Part shown: positions 1 to 7,271 of the stretch, piece after piece
How the letters are laid out: every line of letters starts with the position of its first letter
Position numbering within the stretch: position 1 is the first letter of the stretch
From: DASSTJ01 sp035707965
Lineage (GTDB): Bacteria; Actinomycetota; Actinomycetes; Actinomycetales; Angustibacteraceae
Direction of reading: 5' to 3'
Assembly (NCBI GenBank): GCA_035707965.1
Contig: DASSTJ010000017.1
Coordinates: 1-27,001 of the forward strand
Length of the DNA stretch: 27,001 nucleotides
The notes under the pieces: model-generated
Told to the model about the DNA's origin: nothing
The model's database searches: none
What the model saw: the letters and a program-made list of their open reading frames with translations, nothing else
Program-made: the position numbers and the translations under genes

Positions 1-825
1 CTGCAGCCGGGCCATCGCGTCGTGGGGGTCGGCAGCCTCGATGCTCTGAGCGTCGGTGCCGTACACGGTGAGCCGCCAGAGGTCCCGGCCGTCGACCGAC
101 CACAGCGTGGCCCAGGTGCCTTCGGGACCGATGAGCACGAAGCGAAGGGCGTCGCTGAACGGGTGCGAGGTCTTCAGGTCGTCGCTGCGGAACAGGATGT
201 TCATGGAGTAGTCCACCTTGCCGCGACCCGTCATCGGGATCGACAGCTGCTTGCGGACCGTGCTCTGGTACCCGTCGCAGCCCACGAGGTATCGGGCGGT
301 GAACGACTGGACCCGCTCGCTCCCACGGTCGAGAACCGTGGCCGTAACGTGGTCGCCGCCGTCCTCGAAGTGGACCAGCTCGTGGCCGTAGCGGAAGCGC
401 ACGCTCGAGAAGCTCTGCGCCCGCTTGAGCACGAAGTCGTCGAACCAGTTCTGTGGGCAGTGGGTGTTCTGCTCCGGGCTCTCCGGCAGCTCCACCGCGT
501 CGTTGAGAGACGGCGCGGCGATGCGGGCGATCTCGTGCCCGCTCATCGAGGTCACGAAGGCGGTGTCCTGCGGGTACTCGGGTGGGAATCCCCATCCCCG
601 GACCTGGGTCGCCACCCCCAGCCGGCGGCAGTACTCCATGGTTCGCACGCCGACGTTCATGATCTTCGGGTGGATGGTCGCAGACTCACGATGCTTCTCG
701 AGGACGATGCAGTCGACCCCGCGGGTGCCCAGGTCGGCAGCCAGCGCCAACCCGATCGGGCCGGCGCCCACGATGAGCACGTCCGTGGTGATGCCGTCCG
801 CGCGCGCCCGCCCAGCCGCCGTCAC
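1..825 (-). CDS. FAD-dependent aromatic-ring monooxygenase (class A flavoprotein hydroxylase), 3' end cut by window
   Basis: I translated this gene from the reverse strand; 275 N-terminal residues are visible and the C-terminus lies beyond the left edge. A GTG start at 825-823 gives a 15-residue leader and then DVLIVGAGPIGLALAADLG, the GxGxxG dinucleotide-binding fold of FAD (Gly20-Gly25). Further on come the acidic end of beta2 (IVLEKH) and the second FAD signature CDGYQSTVRKQL of the PheA/MhpA/TfdB family. This family adds one oxygen atom from O2 to an aromatic or polyketide-like ring using NAD(P)H. The start overlaps the stop of the upstream hydrolase by 4 bp (GTGA), so the two are translationally coupled. 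Substrate is unknown; 3-(3-hydroxyphenyl)propionate- or phenol-type hydroxylation is possible but not shown. The family call is firm, the start fairly so. Confidence 0.88.
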   Translation of the reverse strand, partial: MTAAGRARADGITTDVLIVGAGPIGLALAADLGTRGVDCIVLEKHRESATIHPKIMNVGVRTMEYCRRLGVATQVRGWGFPPEYPQDTAFVTSMSGHEIARIAAPSLNDAVELPESPEQNTHCPQNWFDDFVLKRAQSFSSVRFRYGHELVHFEDGGDHVTATVLDRGSERVQSFTARYLVGCDGYQSTVRKQLSIPMTGRGKVDYSMNILFRSDDLKTSHPFSDALRFVLIGPEGTWATLWSVDGRDLWRLTVYGTDAQSIEAADPHDAMARLQ

Positions 826-1970
826 TTCGTGCCCCAGGTGACGATGATCTCGGACATCTCCTGGGCGAGGTCAGGACGCTCGTGGAAGTAGTGGTCTGCT
901 TCCTTGATCTCCACGAGCTCGACGCGGTCGTGGCCCACGGCCTCGGCCATGGTGCGGGCATGGCTGGGGAAGGCGGCGGAGTCTGCGCTGCCGTAGACGA
1001 CCAGCACCGGCGCGGCCACCTTGGGCAGCTGCTTGTAGGCGTTGGCGCGACTGAGGTCATAGCTCCACTGGCTCAGCCATGAGCGCAGGCTGGTGTGGTG
1101 CCCGAGGGAGGCAGGACGGTAGTTGGCCGTCCACGCAGGCCCCCACAGGGTGGTGAGCTTGCGGTCTGACGGGTCGATGGCGCCGTCGAGGAACCGGAGG
1201 TCGGCTGCGGTCCCGTGGACGAGGAAGGGCAGGTCGTCGAGCGGCTGCTCCTCAGGCACGCGGCCGGCCGGCGCGGACGGCAAGGTTGCCAGCGTCTCCT
1301 GCGCCCAGCGGGTGATCCGGCGGTTGCGCTCGACCTGGGCCGCTCGGTACCTCTCGATGAAGGTCTCGGAGTACGGCGGGCCGTTGCGGGACGCGAACAT
1401 GTCGAGCTCGGGGTCGCGGTCGAACGGTCTCAGCTCGTCGGAGATGGCCGGGTCCAGGCCTTCGGTGTAGACGATCGCCCGTCCCGGGTGCGCCATGGCC
1501 ATCACCAGCGCGTCTGCGGGGGGCAGGTCCGCGTGGACGAGGTCGATCGGGTCGCCGGCCGGGGACGCGGTGATGTCGGGCGACTCCGCCTGCGCCTGGT
1601 AGAGAGCGGCCAGTCCTCCGCCACCGCTGTTGCCGACGAGGATGACGCGCTCGTAGCCGAGGCCACGGAGATGGCGGATCGCGGCGCCGACGTCCAGCAC
1701 GCAGTTCTCCATGAGCAGGGCCGAGTCGTTGCCCACGTACCGCGTGGCGAGGCCGGCCGCGTCGACACCCAGCGTCGACATGAACTCGATGGCGTAGTGC
1801 CCCATGAAGTTGGACGCCGGGTGCACGAAGAGCACCACGGTCGAGGCGCGACCCGGACCGCTGCGCCACAGGGATGCCCAGATCTTGCCGCTCATCCGCG
1901 CGACCCCCGAGTTGATGTCCAGCCGGCCCGCGGACTGGACGTCGATGGCGAGGACTTCGCGGTTGGGCAT
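822..1970 (-). CDS. alpha/beta hydrolase, probable catabolic esterase/hydrolase
   Basis: A 382-residue alpha/beta-hydrolase-fold protein. The nucleophile elbow is GNSGGGG with Ser115. The probable acid is Asp330 in VVYGSADSAAFP and the base His360 in EADHYFHERPD, giving a Ser-Asp-His triad in the expected order. The ATG at 1970 was chosen because GGAG sits about 7 nt upstream and the protein starts to look structured there; the open frame runs further upstream (to 2144) but that extension looks non-coding. The gene is the first of a two-gene unit with the flavin monooxygenase, sharing 4 bp with it. The pairing suggests hydrolysis of an ester, lactone or ring-cleavage product in the same pathway, but this is inference. 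The region between the nucleophile and the acid is longer than in minimal hydrolases, so it probably carries a large cap insertion. Confidence 0.85.
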   Translation of the reverse strand: MPNREVLAIDVQSAGRLDINSGVARMSGKIWASLWRSGPGRASTVVLFVHPASNFMGHYAIEFMSTLGVDAAGLATRYVGNDSALLMENCVLDVGAAIRHLRGLGYERVILVGNSGGGGLAALYQAQAESPDITASPAGDPIDLVHADLPPADALVMAMAHPGRAIVYTEGLDPAISDELRPFDRDPELDMFASRNGPPYSETFIERYRAAQVERNRRITRWAQETLATLPSAPAGRVPEEQPLDDLPFLVHGTAADLRFLDGAIDPSDRKLTTLWGPAWTANYRPASLGHHTSLRSWLSQWSYDLSRANAYKQLPKVAAPVLVVYGSADSAAFPSHARTMAEAVGHDRVELVEIKEADHYFHERPDLAQEMSEIIVTWGTK

Positions 1971-2085
1971 GCGCTGCTCCTGCTGAGGTTCTGGACGTGA
2001 CGCGCGATATTTGCACATGATGTTCAGATAGCGCAACCCTCCAGACAAGGTGACGGTGGAGGAGCACAAGTTGCTCGGCGTCGCG

Positions 2086-2099
2086 CGGTTGTTCAACCG
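2086..2099. promoter_or_regulatory. inverted repeat, candidate operator upstream of the hydrolase/monooxygenase pair
   Basis: CGGTTG-TT-CAACCG is a 14-bp inverted repeat 116 bp upstream of the hydrolase start, inside the 301-bp intergenic stretch 1971-2271. Such short palindromes are typical of TetR, GntR or IclR operators, which commonly control aromatic catabolism genes. No regulator gene lies next to it in the window. Apart from this and AT-richer sequence near 2005-2035 I see nothing else in the gap, and no clear ORF. Confidence 0.3.
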
Positions 2100-2271
2100 T
2101 CGGTCAGGCAACATGCAGGGCCGAAGGTCCCGTCGTCCGACCAACGTTCGCCGCAGGACGCACCTCGTTCGCTGTCAACAGCAGCGCCGCCATCGCAGGA
2201 GCACGACGACACGCGCCACCATGCCGACGAACGCGCTCCCGCTCCTGGAGAACCGCGTTCGCCAACCAGGG

Positions 2272-3615
2272 TCAGCGCAGGTCGAGGATGGCGCGGGCGA
2301 TCAGGAAGTAGATGACGAGCCCGCTCGCGTCCACCAAGGTGCTGATCAAGGGGGCGCTGACCACGGCTGGGTCGACCCCGAACCTGCTGGCTACGAGGGG
2401 CGTGAGTGAGCCCACCATGGTCGCAAGGACGCAGATGACCACGAGCGAGAGGCTGACGACCACGGCGATGCCGTGGCCGGCGAACCACCAGGTGGGACCG
2501 ATCGCCACCGCCGCCAGGCTGGCACCGAGCAGTGCACCGGTCGTCATCTCCCGGGCAAGGACGGCAGGGACGTCGCTCGCCCCGATGTCGCCGACCGCCA
2601 TGGCGCGGACGACGGTGGTTGCCGACTGAGCCCCGGCGTTGCCGCCCGTGCCGATCAACAGCGGGACGAAGAGGGCCAGTGTCACCGCTTGCGCAAGGGT
2701 TTCCTCGAAGTGGTCGAGCACGTTCACGGTCAGCGCTGCTGCCACGATCAGCACCAGGAGCCAGCCGAGTCGGGACCGAACCAGGTCAAGAACTGGGGTG
2801 GCGCCGTAGGAACGCCCTAACGGCGCGCTGCTCGCGCCCTTGGCGAAGTCGTCGTCCTCCGCCTCCTCGATGATGCGCATGGCGTCGTCCACCGTGAGCA
2901 CCCCTGCCAGCCGGCCGTGGTCGTCAACCACGGGGGCAGCGAGGACTCGGGCTGATCTGACGATCCGGGCAGCTTGCTCGGCAGGCTGGTCGACCGCGAC
3001 GGTGACCGGCTCTGCGGACATGACGTCCCTGACGGACATGCCGGGATCGCTGAAGAGCAGCCGTCGCAAGCTGACGACTCCGGCCAGGCGCTGTCCCTCG
3101 CCGAGCACTGCCACCACGTAGACCGTCTGCGCGGACGAACCGTGGTCTCGGACCTCCCGTAGCGCCTCGGCGACCGTCGCTGTGTCGACGACGGTGACGA
3201 CATCTGGGCTCATCGCCCGCCCCGTGGACCCCGCAGGCAAGGCAGCCAGCCGTAACGTCACAGCCCTCGCGTCGGCATGGAGGGTTGCCAGGAGCCTGTC
3301 CGAGGTCCGGCCAGGGAGGTGGGTGATCAGCCGCGCCCGGTCATCCGGTTCGAGCCTGGCGAAGACTTCTGCGCCGGCGTCGGGCGGCAAGTCGGCGAGG
3401 AGCTGCACCTGCTCACGGGTCCCGAGGCCGAGAAGCACGCGCCATGACCGCTGCTCCTCGAGCAGCTGGAACGCCAGAGCGCGCTGCTGGTGCGACAACC
3501 GGCGGAGCATCCTCAGCAGGGACGCCGGAGGTGCCTTGTCCAGGAGGGCGCGGGCCTCGGACAGCTGGCCGCCCAGCAGCCGCCGGAGACGTCTTTCCTG
3601 GGTCTCGGTCCGCAC
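2272..3615 (-). CDS. mgtE: MgtE magnesium transporter
   Basis: A 447-residue MgtE, the usual length for this Mg2+ channel family. Order seen: an N-terminal helical superhelix domain (about 1-130), two CBS domains (about 135-190 and 194-252, the second ending in the acidic linker IIEEAEDDDF), then a five-helix pore domain from about residue 280 with the family signature PLLIGTGGNAGAQS near 318-331. The cytosolic N and CBS domains sense Mg2+ and close the pore when Mg2+ is plentiful. The GTG start at 3615 was picked because AGGAGG lies 6 nt upstream; the frame stays open to 4212 but that part reads as noise and crosses a kdpE remnant on the same strand. It is a single-gene unit. The 245-bp leader (3616-3860) holds no M-box Mg2+ riboswitch that I can recognise. 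Confidence 0.93.
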   Translation of the reverse strand: MRTETQERRLRRLLGGQLSEARALLDKAPPASLLRMLRRLSHQQRALAFQLLEEQRSWRVLLGLGTREQVQLLADLPPDAGAEVFARLEPDDRARLITHLPGRTSDRLLATLHADARAVTLRLAALPAGSTGRAMSPDVVTVVDTATVAEALREVRDHGSSAQTVYVVAVLGEGQRLAGVVSLRRLLFSDPGMSVRDVMSAEPVTVAVDQPAEQAARIVRSARVLAAPVVDDHGRLAGVLTVDDAMRIIEEAEDDDFAKGASSAPLGRSYGATPVLDLVRSRLGWLLVLIVAAALTVNVLDHFEETLAQAVTLALFVPLLIGTGGNAGAQSATTVVRAMAVGDIGASDVPAVLAREMTTGALLGASLAAVAIGPTWWFAGHGIAVVVSLSLVVICVLATMVGSLTPLVASRFGVDPAVVSAPLISTLVDASGLVIYFLIARAILDLR

Positions 3616-3860
3616 GCCCGCCTCCTGACGTCCTGGGCCCAAGGCCAGGGAGCTACCCGTCCGGCTGGACGCCCCCGCCGAGCAGCACGGAGCCGCTTCG
3701 TCCAGTATCGGTTTGGCGCGCCCTGCCCGTTCGGGCCGGACCCCGGCTATCGCCGCGCGTTGCGGCCACGTCGTGGTCCATGGAAGCACGGATGAGTTGC
3801 TGGCCTCGGGGACAAGGGCCCGTGAGAGATCGCGTACCAGGCACCGGGCTGCCGTTGAGG

Positions 3861-3992
3861 TCACGCGCGGGTGGGCGAGGGATTGAAGCGGTACCCCATC
3901 CCCGGCTCGGTCAGCAGGTAGCGCGGATGCGGAGGTTCGGGTTCGAGCTTGCGGCGGAGCTGTGCCATGTAGAGCCGCAGATGGGCGGCCTG
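3861..3992 (-). pseudogene. truncated remnant of kdpE (C-terminal DNA-binding end of the K+-responsive response regulator)
   Basis: The reverse strand encodes about 44 residues containing YMAQLRRKLEPEP, PRYLLTEPGMGYRF and a TGA stop at 3861. This is the unmistakable C-terminal wing of the OmpR/PhoB winged-helix domain of KdpE. Going upstream the similarity stops abruptly near 3992 and the frame meets a TAG a few codons later, so the receiver domain and most of the DNA-binding domain are missing. No kdpD or kdpFABC genes lie nearby. I read it as the stub of a lost or displaced kdp locus, cut by a rearrangement whose breakpoint is at about 3993. It cannot encode a working regulator. Confidence 0.72.
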
Positions 3993-4091
3993 ACCGAGAG
4001 ACCTCTACCGAGAGAACGCCACCACCACCACCACCTTCCACAGCCGGCCGGACGCACCGGCCCCGGCAAGGTCGAGCGGTCGGGAACTGCG

Positions 4092-4562
4092 GTGGTGGAG
4101 GACGAGAGGGCGCTGCTGGATGCCTACGACATCGACGATCGAGCGGCTCCGGCCGAGCGGTGCGTGACCGCCCGGCGGGCGCTCGGACAACTCGTCGGGC
4201 GCTGGCGGGCACCGTGCCTACTGGTCTCGATCAAGCTCGCCGTCGTCACCCGCGGCTAGCCCGCCACCGACGTCGTCCCAGCACTGCTCGCCGTCGCCAC
4301 CGACCGCCACCATCTCACCGGTCCGGGTCGCCGAGGCCGGGCCCTGGTGGACCGACCGGTCACAGACGCGTCATCGGCCACCAGCGAGCTCGCGGAGCTG
4401 GAGGCTCGGCTGGCCGAGCTCGACGGACAACGCCTCCCACTGCAGCGCCAGGCCCGCGAGCAGCTGGCCGCCGAATGCCTGCCGGTCACCCGCGCCACCG
4501 TAACGCGACGCGCCTGCGACATCCTCGACCGCCAGACAGCCGCTGCCGGTGTCGCGTCATGA
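4092..4562 (+). pseudogene. broken hypothetical ORF with internal TAG
   Basis: One reading frame looks coding on both sides of a TAG at 4257-4259. The first half, from GTG 4092, reads EDERALLDAYDIDDRAAP and continues to a tryptophan- and arginine-containing segment. The second half continues in the same frame to TGA at 4560-4562 and contains an alternating Glu/Leu stretch (ELAELEARLAELDGQR) typical of a short coiled coil. Codon third positions are GC-rich but less so than in the flanking core genes. I do not recognise the family. It lies directly beside the kdpE breakpoint, so it may be a fragment of the DNA that interrupted the kdp region. The second half alone (GTG 4347, 71 residues) could be a small gene, but it lacks a convincing ribosome-binding site. 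Confidence 0.35.
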
Positions 4563-4627
4563 GTCGGGCAGGCGCGCGCCGAGGAAGACCTCGCTAGACA
4601 AGACTTCCTTACAAGACGCTTACACGG

Positions 4628-4654
4628 CGACAAAATGTCGAGACAAATCGTCTC
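4628..4654. repeat. overlapping pair of short inverted repeats
   Basis: CGACA-AAA-TGTCG (4628-4640) shares its last base with GAGAC-AAATC-GTCTC (4640-4654). The surrounding stretch 4600-4660 is visibly more AT-rich than the rest and also carries ACAAGAC-type direct repeats. A related block, TCTCAAGGC preceded by ATGTCG, recurs at 4731-4748 next to the tRNA-Arg 3' end. The arrangement resembles a recombinase or regulator binding region; no recombinase gene remains nearby. Confidence 0.4.
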
Positions 4655-4684
4655 AAGGCCAACACAGCCGTCTCGGAACGAACG

Positions 4685-4719
4685 AGGCCCCCGACCGCGT
4701 TTCCGCTGGTCAGGGGCCT
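4685..4719 (-). terminator. probable terminator of tRNA-Arg
   Basis: AGGCCCCCGACC pairs with GGTCAGGGGCCT across an 11-nt loop with a single mismatch, giving a GC-rich 12-bp stem. It lies 34 bp beyond the tRNA-Arg 3' end on the reverse strand. There is no clean T-tract, which is usual in actinobacteria. Confidence 0.6.
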
Positions 4720-4752
4720 GCTCCGTAAAGATGTCGCTGTCTCAAGGCAACG

Positions 4753-4825
4753 CGCGCCCGAAGGGATTCGAACCCCTAACCTTCTGATCCGTAGTCAGAT
4801 GCTCTATCCGTTGAGCTACGGGCGC
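4753..4825 (-). tRNA. tRNA-Arg (anticodon ACG)
   Basis: The 73-nt reverse-strand sequence folds as a cloverleaf: acceptor GCGCCCG/CGGGCGC, anticodon stem TCTGA/TCAGA around the loop CTACGGA (anticodon ACG), and T-arm GGTTCGAATCC. The discriminator base is G and CCA is not encoded. With A34 modified to inosine it reads CGU, CGC and CGA arginine codons, so it is likely a major arginine tRNA in this CGC-rich genome. tRNA 3' ends are common phage and island integration sites, and the remnants at 3.9-4.7 kb sit directly on its 3' side. Confidence 0.95.
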
Positions 4826-4855
4826 CCGGCGGCCCTCGGCGGACCGGCCGTCGAC

Positions 4856-4861
4856 ATAGTA
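4856..4861 (-). promoter_or_regulatory. -10 element of the tRNA-Arg promoter
   Basis: TACTAT on the reverse strand, 31 bp upstream of the tRNA 5' end, is a good sigma-70-type -10 hexamer. Only a weak -35 (TTCGGT, 18-nt spacing) is visible. Confidence 0.4.
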
Positions 4862-4901
4862 CCGGAGCGGCGCTGCCAGACCGAATCGCAGGACGCCGCC
4901 T

Positions 4902-5055
4902 CCCCAGTTCAGTGATGCGACGTCGCGCGACGCGCCCGCGCGTCGCCCCACACTGCATCACCCAGCCCCCAGCGAGGGCCCGCCCCCAGTTCAGTGATGC
5001 GACGTCGCGCGACGCGCCCGCGCGTTGCCCCACACTGCATCACTCAGTCCCAAGC
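4902..5055. repeat. tandem direct repeat, two copies with 82-bp period
   Basis: A unit beginning CCCCAGTTCAGTGATGCGAC occurs at 4902 and again at 4984. The first 42 bases are identical and about 72 bases match with four substitutions, mostly C-to-T. Each unit contains the perfect palindrome GCGACGTCGC, a GACGCGC-CC-GCGCGTC hairpin (one base altered in copy 2) and outer arms GTGATGC/GCATCAC, so each can form a nested stem-loop. It sits between the tRNA-Arg promoter and the pckG leader. The rest of the gap 4826-5340 holds the tRNA -10 and a CRP-like site but no gene. Confidence 0.85.
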
Positions 5056-5136
5056 ACGCGTCCTCAGCAGCGTCTTCCGTCGCTTCTCGCACGGTTTTGC
5101 AGAGCCGCGCAAGACCGCGGCAACAAACGTCGACCT

Positions 5137-5152
5137 TGTGAGAGATTTCACG
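5137..5152. promoter_or_regulatory. CRP/GlxR-like binding site upstream of pckG
   Basis: TGTGA-GAGATT-TCACG matches the CRP-family consensus TGTGA-N6-TCACA at nine of ten defined positions. It lies 188 bp upstream of the pckG start. CRP-type regulators (GlxR, mycobacterial Crp) use this consensus in actinobacteria and often act on central carbon genes. Direct control of pckG here is inference. Confidence 0.5.
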
Positions 5153-5340
5153 AGCGGTGCCCTGAACTCACCATGCCGGCCCCTCCTCGCAGGGGCTACC
5201 GTGGCCGGAACGGCCCCGTCACCTGCAGTTTTGCCGTTGTCGACGCCAGCAGACCGGAGCGCTTCCGGACGAGGCGCCGTCAGGCCCGGGCGGTGACACC
5301 ACCAGGTCAATGGCGACCGCGCGAAAGGGATACGAGCCCG

Positions 5341-7191
5341 ATGAGTGCAGACACGACAGCATCCGAACTCGAGGTCACGCCCAGCACGAGTGAGGCTGCA
5401 CCCACCACCCACGCGGGGCTGCTCGCGTGGGTCGAGGAGGTGGCTGCCCTCACCACCCCCGACCGCGTGGTCTGGTGCGACGGCTCCGAACGTGAGTGGA
5501 ACGAGCTCACGGACAAGCTGGTCGCCGCCGGCACGTTCACCCGCCTCGACGACAGCAAGAAGCCGAACTCCTTCCACTGCGCCTCGGACCCCAGCGACGT
5601 CGCCCGGGTCGAGGGGCGCACCTTCATCTGCAGCGTCGACGAGAAGGACGCCGGGCCCACCAACAACTGGATGGCACCGGACGAGATGAAGGGCATCATG
5701 ACCGACCTCTTCCGGGGGTGCATGAAGGGGCGGACGATGTACGTCATCCCGTTCGTCATGGGCCACCTGGACGCCGAGAAGCCCATGTTCGGTGTGGAGA
5801 TCACGGACTCCGAGTACGTCGTCGTCTCGATGCGGATCATGGCCCGGATGGGCGAGAACGTCCTGCGTCGCATGGAGGAGGTCGACGCCGACTTCGTGCC
5901 GGCGCTGCACTCCGTCGGTGCTCCCCTCGAGCCGGGACAGGCCGACGTCCCCTGGCCGTGCAACGACACCAAGTACATCGTGCAGTTCCCCGAGGAGCGC
6001 ATGATCTGGAGCTACGGCTCGGGCTACGGCGGCAACGCCCTGCTCGGCAAGAAGTGCTACTCCCTGCGCATCGCCTCGGTCATGGCCCGCGACGAGGGCT
6101 GGCTCGCCGAGCACATGCTGATCCTCAAGCTGACCACGCCGGAGAACAACGTCCACTACGTGGCGGCTGCCTTCCCGAGCGCCTGCGGCAAGACGAACCT
6201 CGCCATGCTCGAGCCGACGGTGCCTGGCTGGAAGGTCGAGACCCTCGGCGACGACATCGCCTGGATGCGTTTCGGTGAGGACGGGCGCCTCTACGCGGTC
6301 AACCCCGAGTTCGGCTTCTTCGGCGTCGCCCCGGGCACGAACGAGAAGACCAACCCGAACGCCATGCGCACCCTCGAGCGCGGCAACAGCATCTTCACCA
6401 ACGTGGCCCTCACCGACGACGGCGACGTGTGGTGGGAGGGCATGGAGAACGAGCCGTCTCACGCCACGTCGTGGAAGGGCGAGGACTGGACGCCCGACTC
6501 CGCCGAGCTGAGCTCGCACCCGAACAGCCGCTACTGCACCCCGATCAGCCAGTGCCCGATCCTGGCCCCCGAGTACGAGGACCCCAAGGGCGTGCCGATC
6601 TCGGCCATCTTCTTCGGCGGACGTCGCAAGTCCACGATCCCGCTCGTCACCGAGGCGCGGGACTGGGTCCACGGCACCTTCATGGGCGCCACGCTCTCCT
6701 CGGAGACGACCGCCGCCGCGACCGGTCAGGTGGGCGTCGTCCGCCGCGACCCGATGGCCATGCTGCCGTTCATCGGCTACAACGCCGGCGACTACTTCAA
6801 CCACTGGATCCAGGTCGGCAAGTCGGCGGACGCCAGCAAGCTGCCGAAGATCTTCTACGTCAACTGGTTCCGCCGCGACTCCGACGGCAACTTCGTGTGG
6901 CCGGGTTTCGGTGAGAACAGCCGCGTGCTCAAGTGGGCCATCGAGCGCATCGAGGGTCGCGCGGAGGCCGTCGAGACGCCGATCGGCCACGTGCCGACCG
7001 CGGACGCCCTCGACACCGATGGTCTGGACATGAGCCGCGACGAGCTCGAGAAGGCGCTCGCCGTGGACACCGCCGAGTGGCAGGCCGAGGTCCCGCAGAT
7101 CCAGGAGTGGTTCGAGAAGTTCGGCAGCACGCTCCCCACGATGCTGTGGACGGAGCTCGACGGGCTGAAGTCCCGTCTCGGCCTGCACTGA
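5341..7191 (+). CDS. pckG: phosphoenolpyruvate carboxykinase (GTP)
   Basis: A 616-residue GTP-type PEPCK, full length for the family. It converts oxaloacetate + GTP to PEP + CO2 + GDP, the first committed step of gluconeogenesis, and can run anaplerotically in actinobacteria. Visible signatures are the P-loop FPSACGKTNLAML with the reactive cysteine at residue 282, the metal-binding GDDIAWM segment, PNSFHCAS near the N-terminus and the FFGGRRKSTIPLV substrate/nucleotide segment. ATG 5341 begins a 25-residue Ser/Thr-rich leader before the conserved domain; AAGGGA lies about 11 nt upstream. The long open frames on the opposite strand are GC-bias shadows. Transcription probably ends at the hairpin at 7214. 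A CRP/GlxR-like site upstream suggests carbon-source control. Confidence 0.97.
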   Translation: MSADTTASELEVTPSTSEAAPTTHAGLLAWVEEVAALTTPDRVVWCDGSEREWNELTDKLVAAGTFTRLDDSKKPNSFHCASDPSDVARVEGRTFICSVDEKDAGPTNNWMAPDEMKGIMTDLFRGCMKGRTMYVIPFVMGHLDAEKPMFGVEITDSEYVVVSMRIMARMGENVLRRMEEVDADFVPALHSVGAPLEPGQADVPWPCNDTKYIVQFPEERMIWSYGSGYGGNALLGKKCYSLRIASVMARDEGWLAEHMLILKLTTPENNVHYVAAAFPSACGKTNLAMLEPTVPGWKVETLGDDIAWMRFGEDGRLYAVNPEFGFFGVAPGTNEKTNPNAMRTLERGNSIFTNVALTDDGDVWWEGMENEPSHATSWKGEDWTPDSAELSSHPNSRYCTPISQCPILAPEYEDPKGVPISAIFFGGRRKSTIPLVTEARDWVHGTFMGATLSSETTAAATGQVGVVRRDPMAMLPFIGYNAGDYFNHWIQVGKSADASKLPKIFYVNWFRRDSDGNFVWPGFGENSRVLKWAIERIEGRAEAVETPIGHVPTADALDTDGLDMSRDELEKALAVDTAEWQAEVPQIQEWFEKFGSTLPTMLWTELDGLKSRLGLH

Positions 7192-7213
7192 CGCAGGTGC
7201 CGCAACCCGCGGC

Positions 7214-7265
7214 ATCCAAGCCGAAGGGCCCGGCACCGTCAGGTGTCGGGCCCTTCGGCTTGGAT
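7214..7265 (+). terminator. strong hairpin between pckG and the PBP gene
   Basis: A near-perfect 24-bp stem (arms beginning ATCCAAGCCGAAGGGCCC and ending GGGCCCTTCGGCTTGGAT, one G-U pair, 4-nt loop) starts 22 bp after the pckG stop. It is a convincing pckG terminator. Its last base is only 6 nt before the ATG of the next gene, so it could also act as an attenuator or affect translation of that gene. Confidence 0.9.
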
Positions 7266-7271
7266 AGGGAC

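Noticed and set aside
22..891. 289-codon forward frame over the flavin monooxygenase
   Set aside because: It is the shadow of the reverse-strand gene with clear FAD motifs and has no recognisable domain of its own.
3616..3860. Possible M-box Mg2+ riboswitch upstream of mgtE
   Set aside because: I looked for the conserved M-box core in the leader on the reverse strand and did not see it.
3616..4212. N-terminal extension of MgtE to 4212
   Set aside because: It would run across the kdpE remnant and make a 646-residue protein. The GTG at 3615 with AGGAGG gives the normal 447-residue length.
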